A stretch of DNA of 64,000 nt from Hamiltosporidium tvaerminnensis (GCA_022605425.2 CM061248.1:744001-808000); one strand, 5' to 3'. Positions 31,648 through 43,776 are shown, counted from the stretch's first letter. Made by a program: numbers and translations. The notes: a model not told the origin generated them from the letters alone.

Positions 31648-32094
31648 TTAACTTGTCTTGTATATAAGAATAAGAGAGAAAATAAAAGAAAAAACCAAAA
31701 CGACTTCTACTGTAGCTATCAACAAAACAAAAGAAAAGAAGAAAGAAGGCATTTGATTCAGAACTTTGAAAGAAGTTTTAGATATTTTACCCATACTGTT
31801 ACCTATAAACAGTCCAGTAAGTCCATAAATTAGAGAAGCACCAAAATGTTGAAAAGCAATTTCTATGGTATATTCTTTGGTCATTGCAGACATTATAGCA
31901 ATAGCTAATATAAATGCGTACATAAATACTGTAGATGCCATTATTAGTGCAACGTATGATTGTGTTATTATTGATCTACGTTGGCAATATAGTATTGAAG
32001 ATGTACCGCTTAGTGCTATTCCTTCACTTGCTGCGTATGCACTTAATCCTACTAAAATTACTATACCTATTGAACCCATTAAATGTGCAGACAT
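31648..32094 (-). CDS. V-ATPase proteolipid, c''-like
   Basis: 148 residues with four hydrophobic helices. The first (GSIGIVILVGLSAYAASEGI) matches the GS.GI...VGLS pattern of subunit c'' (Vma16) better than subunit c. Helix three (ASLIYGLTGLFIGNSMG) has the AGL..GLSGL..G pattern of proteolipids. Helix four carries E130 in TVEVVL at the usual acidic position. The glutamate of helix two that is essential in yeast Vma16 aligns with S54 (IMASTVFMY against IFCEVVAIY), and an unusual glutamate (E24) appears in helix one. Proteolipids form the proton-carrying ring of the vacuolar ATPase. The start is supported by CCCCTAC right before the ATG. Assignment to c'' rather than c or c' is tentative. Confidence 0.8.
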   Translation of the reverse strand: MSAHLMGSIGIVILVGLSAYAASEGIALSGTSSILYCQRRSIITQSYVALIMASTVFMYAFILAIAIMSAMTKEYTIEIAFQHFGASLIYGLTGLFIGNSMGKISKTSFKVLNQMPSFFFSFVLLIATVEVVLVFSFIFSLILIYKTS

Positions 32095-32103
32095 GTAGGG
32101 GTC
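32095..32103 (-). promoter_or_regulatory. CCC-type start motif of the V-ATPase proteolipid
   Basis: On the minus strand GACCCCTAC precedes the ATG, with three bases between the C-run and the start. Confidence 0.7.
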
Positions 32104-33759
32104 ACGGCTTTTGTCTTAATTATGTCTTTACCTAGTAAATAATATTTTAAATATTTTTTAAAATATTTTTTATGAAATATTTTTTATGATTTGTGATGGG
32201 TAAAACTAAAAAGACAAATTAGAAAATATTTAGACAAATATAACTGATAAAATTTGAAATAAATTTATGTTTAAAAGAAAAAAGCATGGAAAGAACAATT
32301 ATTTACTTAAAAGGAAACAATATAGGCAGATTTTTACATAGTATTGATCGAAATAAACATTATTTTCACATATGTACGTATCGATATTCATCTTTGTTTA
32401 ATATTACGTTTTCCCCACTTTTTCAGTGTGAATAATGATTAAATCAAAAGATAATATTAAATAGATTTTTTAATAAAAAAATTTATAGATAGGTATGAAA
32501 ATACTTGGTAAAAGGTAAATGAGTATTACTTTGGATTTTCTTTATGAAAGATATACGAGTTAAATCAATGCTCTTTAAAAACCAATATATTTATTTAACC
32601 ATATAATGGAAAAGTGTAACCAAAATTTTACTTTTAGTTTCAAATACTACCCCATAAACCATTTTGACAAGAAGAATAAACTATAAAAATAAATTAATAT
32701 TCCATTCGCTGCTTGTATCTTGAAGATATTTTTGTTTTAGATACAATCTCCGAATAAACCGAAAGGAAAATATTAAAATGTGATAAAAAAAAGCTTTGTC
32801 GACCAAATTTAAGAGCATAATTTGATATTTTAAGTTTTGAATGAATTTTTTGAAAAAATATTTGATTTTAACGAAATTGCTCAAAAAAGAATTTTTTATG
32901 TAAATGAACCATTTTTAGGTTTCATTTTATCATCCAGACTGCACAGGCATGCTAATATAATAAATTAAAAAAGAGAAGTTAATATTTGCTATGAATCAAA
33001 ACATAGAAGTAATACTCTTTTATCAAGAGATTTTTATATCATTCTTTAGAAGAGCTATGGCTTAGTACCTTTATATACCGAACACAATTGGTGCAACAAA
33101 TTAGAATATTTTTAACTTAAATCAAAAGAAATGAAACGATTAGTAAGATGCTTGTATAACAATCTAGTCTTTAAATATAAATGAATTTAAATTTATAATT
33201 GATTAGAATTTTAAATATTTAAGATTGATATACAATATGTTATTTGAAGTTTGAATCTTAGAATATGTCTTTTCTTAGGTACACCATAAGCCTTCCTACT
33301 AATTTATCAAAAATAACATAAACATCGAATTACTAAAATATCATTTTTTTATATCAGATTCATCGCAGCCTTCCCTTCCTTGGCCGAGGATATTTATATA
33401 ATAGCTTTGCTTCTTAATCTATAACAATATTTATTATAAAGTCTAACTAGAAACTCAAAGATTAAAAATAAAATTAATTTTTGAAGCTCATATGTAATGA
33501 AAAATACTATTAAAACGGTTCATTTCTGTTTTATATAAATCACTTGGTAATTTTAATACAAAAAAACAAGAATATCAAACTTATACAATGTAATAGTAAA
33601 GTTTGCAATAAAGAGGATTTACACTAAAATAAAAAGAAGATTTATCAAGATATTACGCTCAAATTAAGCATAGATTGATGTTATTAACAAAACAAATTAA
33701 TATAATTTTGTTTTTCTTAAATAAATATCACATATTTTTATAAATGTGGTATATGTTAT
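32104..33759. other. AT-rich intergenic stretch
   Basis: No gene or RNA is recognised. AAATATTTTTTATGAAATATTTTTTATGA-like sequence at 32150-32190 is a short direct repeat. Confidence 0.55.
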
Positions 33760-34320
33760 ATCTTTTTAGTATATTAATGCGTTTCTAGCTTTAACATGGA
33801 TTTAACTTCTTCAACATACTTTCATTCGATAGATGCCTACATCTAAAATATTTTCATCCAAAAAGTGGATAGAACTCAATTAATAGGCAGTGAAATTGTC
33901 CTGGTTTTGCTAATGTCCGTCGGCTGGAGTCTGATTACAGGTTGAAACCCACTTTAGCTTCCAGAATATCACCGGAATTTTTACTTACACAAAGAATCAT
34001 ACGGAATCACTTTCTCCAAAGATATATCTAGGTGATTTACTTAAAGCATACCTTACCGTTGCGATGTCATATCAACAGGTATAATGTTCTCTTTAGTATC
34101 ACTGGCTTGTATAAAGAGTATGTATATTTGTATCTGCCAAGCACGGGGCTTTTAATCCGAGTGATTAAAGGCATTTTTCTATGCTTTTGTCTGACCATTA
34201 AGCAAAATTTTAATCGTGGTTTCCAATCTAGTTCCATAAAAAACTACAAACGTACTCTCGCGACAAAATTTCAGACGCTTAAAAAAAAATACCTGCGCCT
34301 AACTATAAAAATTTCTATAG
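33760..34320 (-). repeat. R700 dispersed repeat, copy 3 (most diverged)
   Basis: Read on the minus strand it shows ATACCTGTTGATATGACATC, GCCTATTAATTGAGTTCTA and GATGTAGGCATC in the same order as the other R700 copies. Identity is visibly lower and the 5' part is weak, so this is probably the oldest copy. Confidence 0.65.
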
Positions 34321-35809
34321 ACTAAGCGAAAATGCAGATTGTTTTTCATCAAATCAAAAATTTAAACATTTTTCCTCCCAATTTCTTCTTATTTTTACAA
34401 AGAGATGTTTTTTAATGTATTAATCCACCATCTCACTTACGAAATCAACATAATAATAGAAGAAATAGAAAAAAATCACTCTATTTAGCAAAATATGTAC
34501 AAATCTCTTTAAATTAAGCCAGACTACTTAAAAAGGGAGTATATATTCTATAATTTTGAAAGGAAAGTTAATCGTTTTCAAAAAACGTTTTTCCACATTT
34601 TTTTAGCGAATATATTCTCTATGCTATTTATATTTAGAACAGTAAAAATCACGATTTATGAAATATTTTAGTTATAAAAGGGTGTGCTATAGCGATACTA
34701 GAATTCTCATGGCAGACAATGTAAACATGTTTGCGTATAATAGATTAATTGTTTGCTTCTTTAGTATCAATATTTATATCTCGAGATTGAAACAAACTTC
34801 ATTTGGCTGTGAAAATTAGAAGAAATCACCCAAGATCCAATTATTTCCATTTATTTTAAGAATTTATTTCATTTGCTTCTATAAATAAAAGTATCATTAC
34901 TTTTATTTAATAGTTCTTTTAAATCAGTTACAAACAAATTTACATTTATTTCATATTAAAATAATTCTTTTGCACTATTAACTATTAAAAGTTGTTGTAT
35001 AGAAACTTGAAAAAATACCGATATAATGTTATTTAAACTTCTTTTTCAAATTCAAAATTAATTTAAATTAAATCAAATTTAAAAAACATTATTTTTTTTC
35101 AGTTGGTATAAAATACTTAGAGTTATAAAAAATATTTCATTTAAGTTCGTGTAATTTAACTCATATTTAAAAAAAAGAACTTTATATTTCTTACCAATAA
35201 AAAAATATAAAAATTAAATTTAATTAATCTATTTACAATTTTAGACATCAATAGTTATAAATATCAGAAAGATCACAAAAAAAGACCGAGAAATTATACC
35301 ATATTTTAGCACATAAATCATTTTTAAACAAGTAAATCTTAAGGTAAGCAAGATTTCTAAACTGCACAGTTACATATATTTCATCAGAAATATTCTTTTA
35401 GAATTTTTATGGGAATTCCTGAATATTTTTTTTAAAAAAAATTCTTAATTAAATTATTTGTTATATTCAAATAATCTAACAAAATTTTTAATCATGAATA
35501 TGAGATTTAGGGCTTCTAAGTTGTACCTCTGAACTTTTTACTTTTAGTTTTTGATTTCCATATTTTTAAATTGGATTTATATAACTTTTAATTAATAACA
35601 AACAAAGATTATATGTTTGAATTATTTTAGAAAGTTTTGCTAACAAATTCATTGAAAAATATTTCAGTTGAATATAAAATTAAATTTTTTTATTTATTTT
35701 TTAAAGATAAAAAAACAGTTATAAATATTAAACGTCTTTGATTTCTTTTTTTATGTTTATATTTCATTAAAATTTTCAAAGTTTTTTGATATAAGTTTTT
35801 TTGAAATAA
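34321..35809. other. AT-rich intergenic stretch
   Basis: Nothing recognisable apart from A/T runs. Confidence 0.55.
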
Positions 35810-35816
35810 GGGTAAT
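35810..35816 (+). promoter_or_regulatory. GGG-type start motif of PGS1
   Basis: GGGTAAT precedes the ATG at 35817. It is the GGG variant of the microsporidian start motif, with four bases of spacing. Confidence 0.5.
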
Positions 35817-36983
35817 ATGGATGTATTTTTAGCCATATTTAAGAGATTCAACATAATTTCTGGTGAAATGATTGCAAGATTAGAGAAACCAGAAGATTTT
35901 CATTCATTTATTAGTAAAAAGATAGAAATTTCAGAACACGTTGCTATTTCAACTTTATTTATAGGAAATGGTTTGGATTCAATGTATATGTTTGAAAAAA
36001 TATACAAGAGAAAATTAGAAAATCTTCAAACATCAATAATATTAGATAAAAACAGATTACAGAGAAATCCAGAAGCTTTCAAGTATTTAAGAACAAAAAA
36101 ACTGTTAAATATTTTTAATATCAATGAGAGTAATTTCAAAAATAATTTTTTTAGTAGAATTAAAGAAATATTTCATGTAAATCACAAAAAAATATTTTTA
36201 TTTGATTCTGATATATTAATTACTGGTGCAAATATGGAAGATTCATATTATAAGTATAAAATAGACAGGTAAGTATTTTTTTTCTAATTAGGTATTTCAT
36301 TATAAGATCGAGAGATTTATCAAAAAAATTGTACCATCAGATGTTTAGTTTTTCAAATACAGATTTTATTGATAGAACCGAATATTGTTGTCCAAATATT
36401 AAAATAATATCTTTTACAGAAAAAACAGAACTACGGATTTTTAAAGAAATTCTTAATTACAATCTTAAAGCAATTTACATTTCAACTGCTTTTCTCAACT
36501 TTTCAGGTACCTTAATTTCCGGACTTAAGAATAGAAATGTTACTATATTTACAGCCAGTCCTCGATGTAATACTTTTAAATTTAATCCTACAATAGAAGA
36601 AATTGTAAAGAATATTTACACTTTGAATGCTATCGAAATATTAACTAAAAACAATACCGTTTCCTACTACGAATACGATAAAGAAAATTTTTATTTTCAT
36701 TCGAAAGGTAAGTATTTTTCTAATTTAAGGTTTTTGGGCTTTTGAAGAAGATTTTTGTATTTCAATTATTGGCTCATCTAATTATAACGTTCGAAGCTCA
36801 TCAAGAGACTCTGAACTAAATTTTTTAGTTGTTAGCGAAAACAAGAATGTTATAAATATATTTGAAAATGAAATTAAAGAACTTTTAATTGTCTGTAAAA
36901 AAGTTACACTTGAGGATTTGAAAGCAAGGAATGTGTCTTTTATTTCAAAAGTTTTAAAACCGATATTTAAAAATTATTTATAA
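35817..36983 (+). CDS. PGS1: Phosphatidylglycerophosphate synthase (PGS1), two introns
   Basis: Three exons, 35817-36268, 36292-36707 and 36730-36983, join in frame to 373 residues. Exon 1 holds the first HKD motif (H123, K125, D130, in HKKIFLFDSDILITGAN). The first splice restores YKIDRYF, matching the NRQDRY of Pgs1. The second splice restores HSKGFW (H287, K289), followed by IGSSN and RSSSRDSE, matching HAKG.W, IGSPN and RS..RDLE of Pgs1. As in that family the second motif lacks the usual Asp. Pgs1 makes phosphatidylglycerophosphate from CDP-diacylglycerol and glycerol 3-phosphate, the first step to phosphatidylglycerol and cardiolipin in mitochondria. The protein is shorter than yeast Pgs1 (about 520). 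No clear targeting peptide is seen. The unspliced frames stop at 36272 and 36745, so splicing is required. Confidence 0.93.
36269..36291 (+). other. PGS1 intron 1, 23 bases
   Basis: Begins GTAAGTATTTTT and ends CTAATTAG. The branch-like CTAAT sits directly before the AG. Removing it restores the frame and the conserved DRYF segment. Confidence 0.9.
36708..36729 (+). other. PGS1 intron 2, 22 bases
   Basis: Begins GTAAGTATTTTT and ends CTAATTTAAG, with the same architecture as intron 1. Removing it joins HSKG to FWAFEED and opens the remaining 84 codons including IGSSN. Confidence 0.9.
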
Positions 36984-39109
36984 ATTAAATTTCCTTTTTT
37001 TTACTTATAAAATATACGAGCTTGGTTTTGTATCTAGCTAAGTTGTTTTTTTATAATTTGTGTTATGATCAAATAAAATAATTTTAAAATCTGAGAACTG
37101 TTTTAAATTATCTCATTATAATAACTATTTTACAATTATTATATTTATTGTTTTAAATTACGATTTTTTTTAAAGATATATACCATTTTAAAATGATTAA
37201 TTATGATTTAGGATCAATAACAAAGTTTAGAAAATAAAAATTTTACTTTAAATTTCATATTTTAAGAAAAAAAGCTTTCCAAAATATGAAATAAAATTTT
37301 TTATTTCTAGAAATGCAAAAACTCACATTTTCAATATTGTACCTAAAATGAAGCAAAACTTGATTTACTATAAAATAACTTTAATCGATACTAATATACA
37401 AGCCACTTTTTTTAGTATTAATCTGATTTGAACTTAAGTTATAAACTTAGGAATTATCAAATCTTAAATTTATACTTTAAAATTGGTTAATAAAATATAT
37501 TTTGAAATATACAGAAATATAAATTTAAAATTTTGTCTCTATTAAATACAGAAGAATACATTTTTGAATATATAGTCGAATTATAGGGAGGTATTCTACT
37601 TTATTGAGGTATTTTTATATTGAATATCTCTTTTATATTTTGATTATATTTTTTGATTCCAAATATTTTATTTTTAATAAATATTGTAAAAGCTAATTGC
37701 TTTTTAAGTATACCGCTCGTTGTGTTTAGTAAATCTAAAATGAGAATATGGAATATTCTTGAGATTCTACCTCACCTATGATATCTATGTAGCCATATAC
37801 TAGCTCCCATTAGTCATTTATTAAACCAGTTTTAAATAAAAAAAGTTATTTAAATGTCATTTACACTAAATTAGACGGATGGTCTGCTTTAATTTTGCCT
37901 AGAACGCAGCAAATGTAAATAAAAATATTGGTTAAAAGTCTTACAGGAATACTTTACTCGATAATCAAAAAAAAAGAAATATCTAAATACTTAAATCTGT
38001 GTGATGCTCCTTTAGTTATCAGAAAGCGATACTTTAAATCTTTGTAAAGTTTCAATAACCAGTTGAAATTTTTAAGGCAAAAATTACAGAATCGAAGATA
38101 ATTTAATTTAATATACTGCATAAAATAGAAGCATAAGCTGGCAGTTTTAAATTCCGTATATCGAAGTATATTCTGGTCTTTTATATCTCTGGATCTTCAT
38201 TCCAAGCAATTACTTTATAGCAATGGCTCTTAATTTGTTTTATGGACACAAATCAGCATTATAAATACAGAAATATTTCATTATTTCGGTCTTTTATATA
38301 ACAATAAAGCATAATCTGAGCATTTCATTACATTTAAGCTCCTAATAAACTACCGAATCCATAATGTTTCAAGGTATTAAATTTACTATTTATTTACCAA
38401 ATTCTTGTCATGAATATTCTAAAATTAATCTTTGTATCTGAATTAATCTTATATATTTGCCGTAATTTTCAGGAAGGCAGCTAATTTTGAAGTACGTCTC
38501 TAACAAGGAGGTCGTCTTCCTGCTCACCGCTCTTTTGTTTTCGTATAAAGAATTGTTTTTATAAGTAAAATAATCTTCTTTTTAGTTTTATTCATAATGG
38601 CATACCCCTCCTTTTTCTTTTAAAATATTAATTAAAATATTATAGTTTTGTGATATAAATAATATCAGAGTATTATATATCTTTATGAAGAATCTTTTAT
38701 TCAATTTTGTTATTTTTGTCTTGTGCTATAAAATAATTTTTCTTCCTTCTAATTCGCTGTATTTTTAAGCTTAATTAACTTTCTTCTTGGTTTCCTGTTT
38801 ATAGTAAAATATCAAATATATCGGTTCATGTCTTCTGCTTATCAATACAGAGTAATTTTATATTTTTAGATTTTCTGGTTCATATTACAATATTTTCATA
38901 TTTTATTTAATAATTTAAAAATCGCAAACACATGTTATCGTTAAACTCAAAGTCTTAGAAATATATTTTAAGTTCTGATTTACATAATTAAATATATCAC
39001 CTAGAATCATGGTTAATATCTATTTATTTTATTTTTTTAATTCAATCTATGTTTTGTTACTTAAATTAATCAACCAGTTTCGTCGAATATTGAAATGTAA
39101 TAAGAAATT
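36984..39109. other. AT-rich intergenic stretch
   Basis: No intact gene. A GC-richer patch at 38470-38545 (contains GGAGGTCGTCTTCCTGCTCA) fits no RNA family that I recognise. Confidence 0.5.
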
Positions 39110-39528
39110 TTATAAAAAAACCTACCCTTAAATCAGTAAATTATAACTTCGTTTTTTTTATTTGAATTTTAATTTATAAAAATATTTTATAAAAAAGCCT
39201 GTCATAAATCAGTAATTTCTATATCTTTACGTTCAATTTGATACTTAATTAATTTATAAAAATATTTTATAAAAAAGCCTGTCATAAATCAGTAATTTCT
39301 ATATCTTTACGTTCAATTTGATACTTAATTAATTTATAAATATATTTTATTAAAAAGCAGGCCTTAGGATCAGTAAATTTCTATATCCCCAGTTTTTTTT
39401 ATCAGCATTAAAAATTAATAAAATATTTTATAAAAAAGCAGGCCTTAGGATCAGTAAATTTCTATATCCCCAGTTTTTTTATCAGTTTAAAAAATCAATA
39501 AAATATTTTATAAAAAAGAAACCCTTAA
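39110..39528 (+). repeat. Tandem repeat of the transgelin promoter region, about 80-base unit x 5
   Basis: Each unit begins TTTTATAAAAAA and continues with a C-containing block and a T-rich tail. Units start near 39110, 39187, 39268, 39345 and 39425, and a sixth TTTTATAAAAAA lies at 39506 directly before the gene start. The oldest unit reads TAAAAAAACCTACCCTTAAAT and the gene proper reads TAAAAAAGAAACCCTTAAAT, where the last AT begins the start codon. So the unit appears to be a copy of TATA-like box, CCC motif and start context. Confidence 0.85.
39521..39528 (+). promoter_or_regulatory. CCC-type start motif of the transgelin-like gene
   Basis: ACCCTTAA precedes the ATG at 39529. A TATAAAAAA element lies about 20 bases upstream. 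Confidence 0.7.
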
Positions 39529-40050
39529 ATGGAAAAAGAGCAAGAAGAAATAATAAACTGGATAAACACACTTTTAACCGAAACCAACAGTCCATCTTCG
39601 TTACAGGACTTTTTAAAAGACGGTATAATATTATGTAAGTTAGCAAACAAGATATCACCAGGAACCTGTAAGTATACAGAAAGCAGGATGAAATTTAAAC
39701 AGATGGAAAATATAAATGCATTTTTAGATTCTGCTAGAAAACTAGGAGTACCAGAATATGAATTGTTTCTTACTGTTGATCTTATAGAAAGTAAAAATAT
39801 TAAACAAGTCGTTAATTGTTTGTATTCGTTGAGTAGAAATGTACAAAAAAGTGGTATTTTTGATGGACCGTTTATTGGGCCCAAATTATATGAAAAGCGA
39901 AATATTGAGTTTTCTCAGGAAGCCCTTGATAGAGGAAATGTTAGTGTTTATAAACAGATGGGTAGTTATGTGGATTTTTCTAAATATACGTTAACTGATG
40001 GTGTCAGGAGACAGATAACAGATTCTCTTAAGAAGAAACCTAATGATTAA
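39529..40050 (+). CDS. Transgelin/calponin-like actin-binding protein
   Basis: 173 residues. A single calponin-homology domain covers about 1-108: INWINTLL, LKDGIILCKLANKISPG, FKQMENINAFLDSARKLGVP, then a LIESKNIKQVVNCLYSLSR helix. A short calponin-type repeat follows at about 139-163 (YKQMGSY and DGVRRQI, compare LQMG and RRQI of the family), as in transgelin and yeast Scp1. Members bundle actin filaments. Length is close to Scp1 (200). The CCC motif and TATA-like box support the ATG. The upstream tandem array duplicates its promoter-like segment. Confidence 0.92.
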   Translation: MEKEQEEIINWINTLLTETNSPSSLQDFLKDGIILCKLANKISPGTCKYTESRMKFKQMENINAFLDSARKLGVPEYELFLTVDLIESKNIKQVVNCLYSLSRNVQKSGIFDGPFIGPKLYEKRNIEFSQEALDRGNVSVYKQMGSYVDFSKYTLTDGVRRQITDSLKKKPND

Positions 40051-42275
40051 ATTGAGTATTATATTTTAAAACTGTTAACTTCTAATTCACTAAAATTTCC
40101 AATTTTTTTGTGTTTTTCTCGTAGATTTTTTTACAATTTTTTTGAGTTTTTCTCGTAGTTTTTTTTACAATTTTTTTGTGTTCTGTAAACGATAAGCAAT
40201 TCATTTTTTTATTTTAGTTTGAAATCTACATTTATAGATATTATTAGTTCTGTAATAATTTTAAAATTTTGCTCTATTAAATATTTACTATTCAATTAAA
40301 TTGCATATTTTTGAAATATTTTCTATCTAAATTCTATTTTCATATTTAAATTAAATTAAAAAAAAAATTTAAATTATCATTTCTATTTTTTATCTAAATC
40401 CTAAATTTATAAACTTAAATCGATATATTCATCTGTTTTCTATAAAATATAATTTTAAGATAATTATAGCCTAATATTTAGAAACTTATTTGATTCAAAA
40501 ACATAAACCTAACTATTATTCTAACAGACAAGGTTTATATAATTTTTACATAATATTTTATCAATATTTCATTCTCCATTTTAAATCTCTTTAGAATAAA
40601 CCAAGAAGTTTTTATATACATCAAATTATCGAATAAAGTTTTTTTTAATTTATAATAAATTCAAATGAGTCTAATACTATTATATCTTTCACTTAATTGT
40701 AATTTATTATTAAATATTTATTTCTTATTTGTACGAAATATTAATTAATAATTTAATATAACTTTTTTATAATATTTAGACACCTAGAATGATTCCATTT
40801 ATTCTTAAAATTTTTAATAAAAGAATTTAAAGAATAAAATCTTTATATTAATAATATCTGAATTTACAATGTTATTTGAGCTTATCATATATATAATGTA
40901 TCGATAAGGAAATAATAATCGTTAAGATATATTAATACAAGTATATCTTTTATATTTGATAACAGTTAATTGTATAACAATTTAAAAAATATACTTAGAA
41001 TAATTTTATAGATAAATAAGGAAATTTAAAGAATTAACAGCACATAAATTCAGGATATTTAACAATTTAAAAAATATACTTAGAATAATTTTAGATATAA
41101 ATAAGGAAATTTAGTGACTAAGAGGCATATAAATCCAGGATATTTAAAATTTAAAAAATAAACTTAGAATGATTTTATAGATGAATCAGGAAATTTAAAG
41201 AATAAAAAGCATATGAATGTAGCGAATTTAAGTTTACGAAATACTTTATGATTAAATTAAAATAGACTATTGCACATATATTGTGTAGATAATGTATATA
41301 ATTATTGAGATTTTAATTTTATATAATTGAGTTATATTACTTTTTTATTTAAATGGATTTTTTAAAATAATTAGAGGTACGATTCGATCCTAGGTGATTA
41401 TATTTAGAAATCGCTTGAAATGAGCGGGTTTTAGATTATTCTAAATTTAATTTACATAGATATGCTTTGTATTTCTTTTCGACTGAATATCTGTAAATAA
41501 CGAATATCTCATCTATAATAAAGATATCCAATTTGGATTTCATTTAAAATACAATATATATAAAATCTAATATTTTACAAAAAGAAAAATCATAAAAGCC
41601 TTTGATACTAACAGAAATATTTTTCATTTTGTGTTTGAATACAGTAGATTTATTTAAAAAATTTAACATAGTTTATTTTAGGAAAATTAAAAAGTATAAA
41701 ATAAGCGGTATTTAAATTTATAAAAATTGTGGTTTAGAAAGAATTAAGCCAGAACAAAGGTTAAAAGATTCAATTCTTTTCTTATAAAGGTTTGTCTATT
41801 TTAACCATGGAAAACAAATTTACAACTGAATTGAGTGCTATTATATATAGAATAAAAGAAAAGTTATATTGAAATTTTGTTGGCGCAAGAATAATTAGGA
41901 TAGGCTTATTAAAAAGAATATTTTGTTTTTTTTTAAATTCAATTCTTAAGAAATATATTACAACTTATTCTTAACCTAAAACAGATAAAAAATAGAATTT
42001 TTTTAGAAATAAAGTGTTTTTTAAGTAAACTTGCTTAGCTTATTATTTGCATTTTTTGGGAGAAAAACATGCATTTTTTTAGAGGTAAAATCTTGTCAAA
42101 GTAAAATAGATTTTGACGAATTATAAATATAATAAGGTATTGTAAACCCAAAAAACCTTCCTTCCAGAATTCTACAAGAATGAAAGAAGACTTGGAGTAA
42201 ATATATTGCATATTGGTTTCTTGGTTAAAATTGCCAAATATATACGATATATATTGGTAAAATGAACAAAGCTGA
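40051..42275. other. AT-rich intergenic stretch with short repeats
   Basis: 40095-40175 repeats TTTTTCTCGTAG and ACAATTTTTTTGWG words. 40975-41215 holds three loose copies (about 85 bases each) of AATTTAAAAAATATACTTAG followed by AATAAGGAAATTTA. There is no gene. ATGGAAAACAAATTTACAAC at 41808 opens only 21 codons. Confidence 0.55.
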
Positions 42276-42764
42276 AGCTGTTCTAATAAAAGAAGTCAAA
42301 AACATATTTTTAGTTATAAATTCTTATCTTTATCTACACTTAAAAAAATATTGCCGGAATTATCAGAAAATACAGTGGAATTAAGCGAAAACGAACAGAG
42401 TACTTGCTCAGACTTGGTAGGATTACATAAATTCTTATCTTTTGTGCCTTGACCCCTTAATTTATAGAAAAATGCACATCTTTTATGGGAAAAAAAATTT
42501 AGAAAGTTCTTGTTAAGCTGTAAAAGTATAAACATTTTAAAATCATTGGATAGATTTTGCACATTTTGGATGCACAAAGCAAAATCATATTATGGAATCC
42601 CAGTAAAAAAATGCAAAAATAAATTTTACAACGTACTGAATATTTTAGTTTTTTTAAGGCTTTTTTTATATCTTGCAAATGAAAAGAAGAAGCAAGCTTG
42701 TGAAATCAGTAAATTTCTATGCTGTGAAAAAAACAGAGTATCCAAAAAATCAAGTACAAATTGA
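42276..42764 (+). pseudogene. Decayed ORF of unknown function
   Basis: One plus-strand frame stays protein-like across 160 codons with only two in-frame stops, at 42450-42452 and 42465-42467. It reads STLKKILPELSENTVELSEN before the stops and, after them, SLDRFCTFWMHKAKSYYGIP and a hydrophobic segment, then a Cys/Lys-rich end. Codon composition contrasts with the flanks. It is probably a recently inactivated gene. The family is not recognised. Protein-like pieces also continue in another frame near 42820-42920. Confidence 0.4.
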
Positions 42765-43776
42765 ACAATTTCTTTAGAAATTTTCTTGATGCTCATAAGT
42801 TTTAAAATATCAAGACAAATTAGGATGATTTCTACAAGCCGTTTGAGCTCTTTTAATACCAGAAATGAGGAGAGAAGCCAAAAACACGTCTATGAAGAAA
42901 TTTAAGACACATATCGGCAAAAATATATTTAAAATCGAAGTGAACGCAAGTTATAAAAAATATTTTTGAGCTGCAGAATTAAATAAAGTCTAACAAGCAC
43001 TGAATTAAACAATAAAACAGATTTTAATAGTATAGAGCTCCATTGTATCGTATATACAAAATATGAAGCTTTTTTAATTTGAAATGGGAATATCGTGACG
43101 CTTTAATTCATAGGAAAAATAACCAAGAGGTAGAAATCTATCGTCATAGACATAATTCAGTGTTATATTGATTTTAAAAGAGGATTTCCTAGTCATTAGA
43201 AATACAAAAAAGTATAAAATAGGTGTCAGTTATAAAGAAAATTATTGGAAGATTTTCTTTAAGATCGAAAATAATTTTTTAACAAAGTGAAATAAATATA
43301 GAATATTACGCGTAAAAAAGTCCTAATAGAATGAGATTATTTGTAAATATTCTTAATAAACCATCAGAGACACTTTTAAATCAAATTTTATTTATCTTTT
43401 AACTTGATATTTTTCACTTTAAAATGATTGCACGAGACTTTTTTCTTTTTTTGTAATTTTTTGAGCACTTTTATTTCCTGAATTAAATCAAAAATAACTA
43501 AAAATAACTAAAATAATGTAAGAATGAGAATAAGAAGAATAATCAAAATGAATATTTGCAATAAAAAAATCAAAAAAATAATTTAATATTATTGCTATGT
43601 TTAGATTGAAGTTTTTTTTTCTTGTCGTTTAATTAGTCCGCCAAAAATTAAATTAATGATTAAATAAATTAATATTCCAATTTTTTGTATTCTAAAATCA
43701 GTTCATTAATTTAATTATATATTAATTGATATATCATCAAATATTTCTATTTCTTTATGAAATAAATATATTTACT
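42765..43776. other. AT-rich intergenic stretch
   Basis: No intact gene. The first 150 bases contain frame fragments that may belong to the preceding relic. Confidence 0.5.

Noticed and set aside
38470-38545. GC-rich patch as a possible RNA gene
   Set aside because: It fits no box motifs, tRNA fold or rRNA segment that I can recognise.
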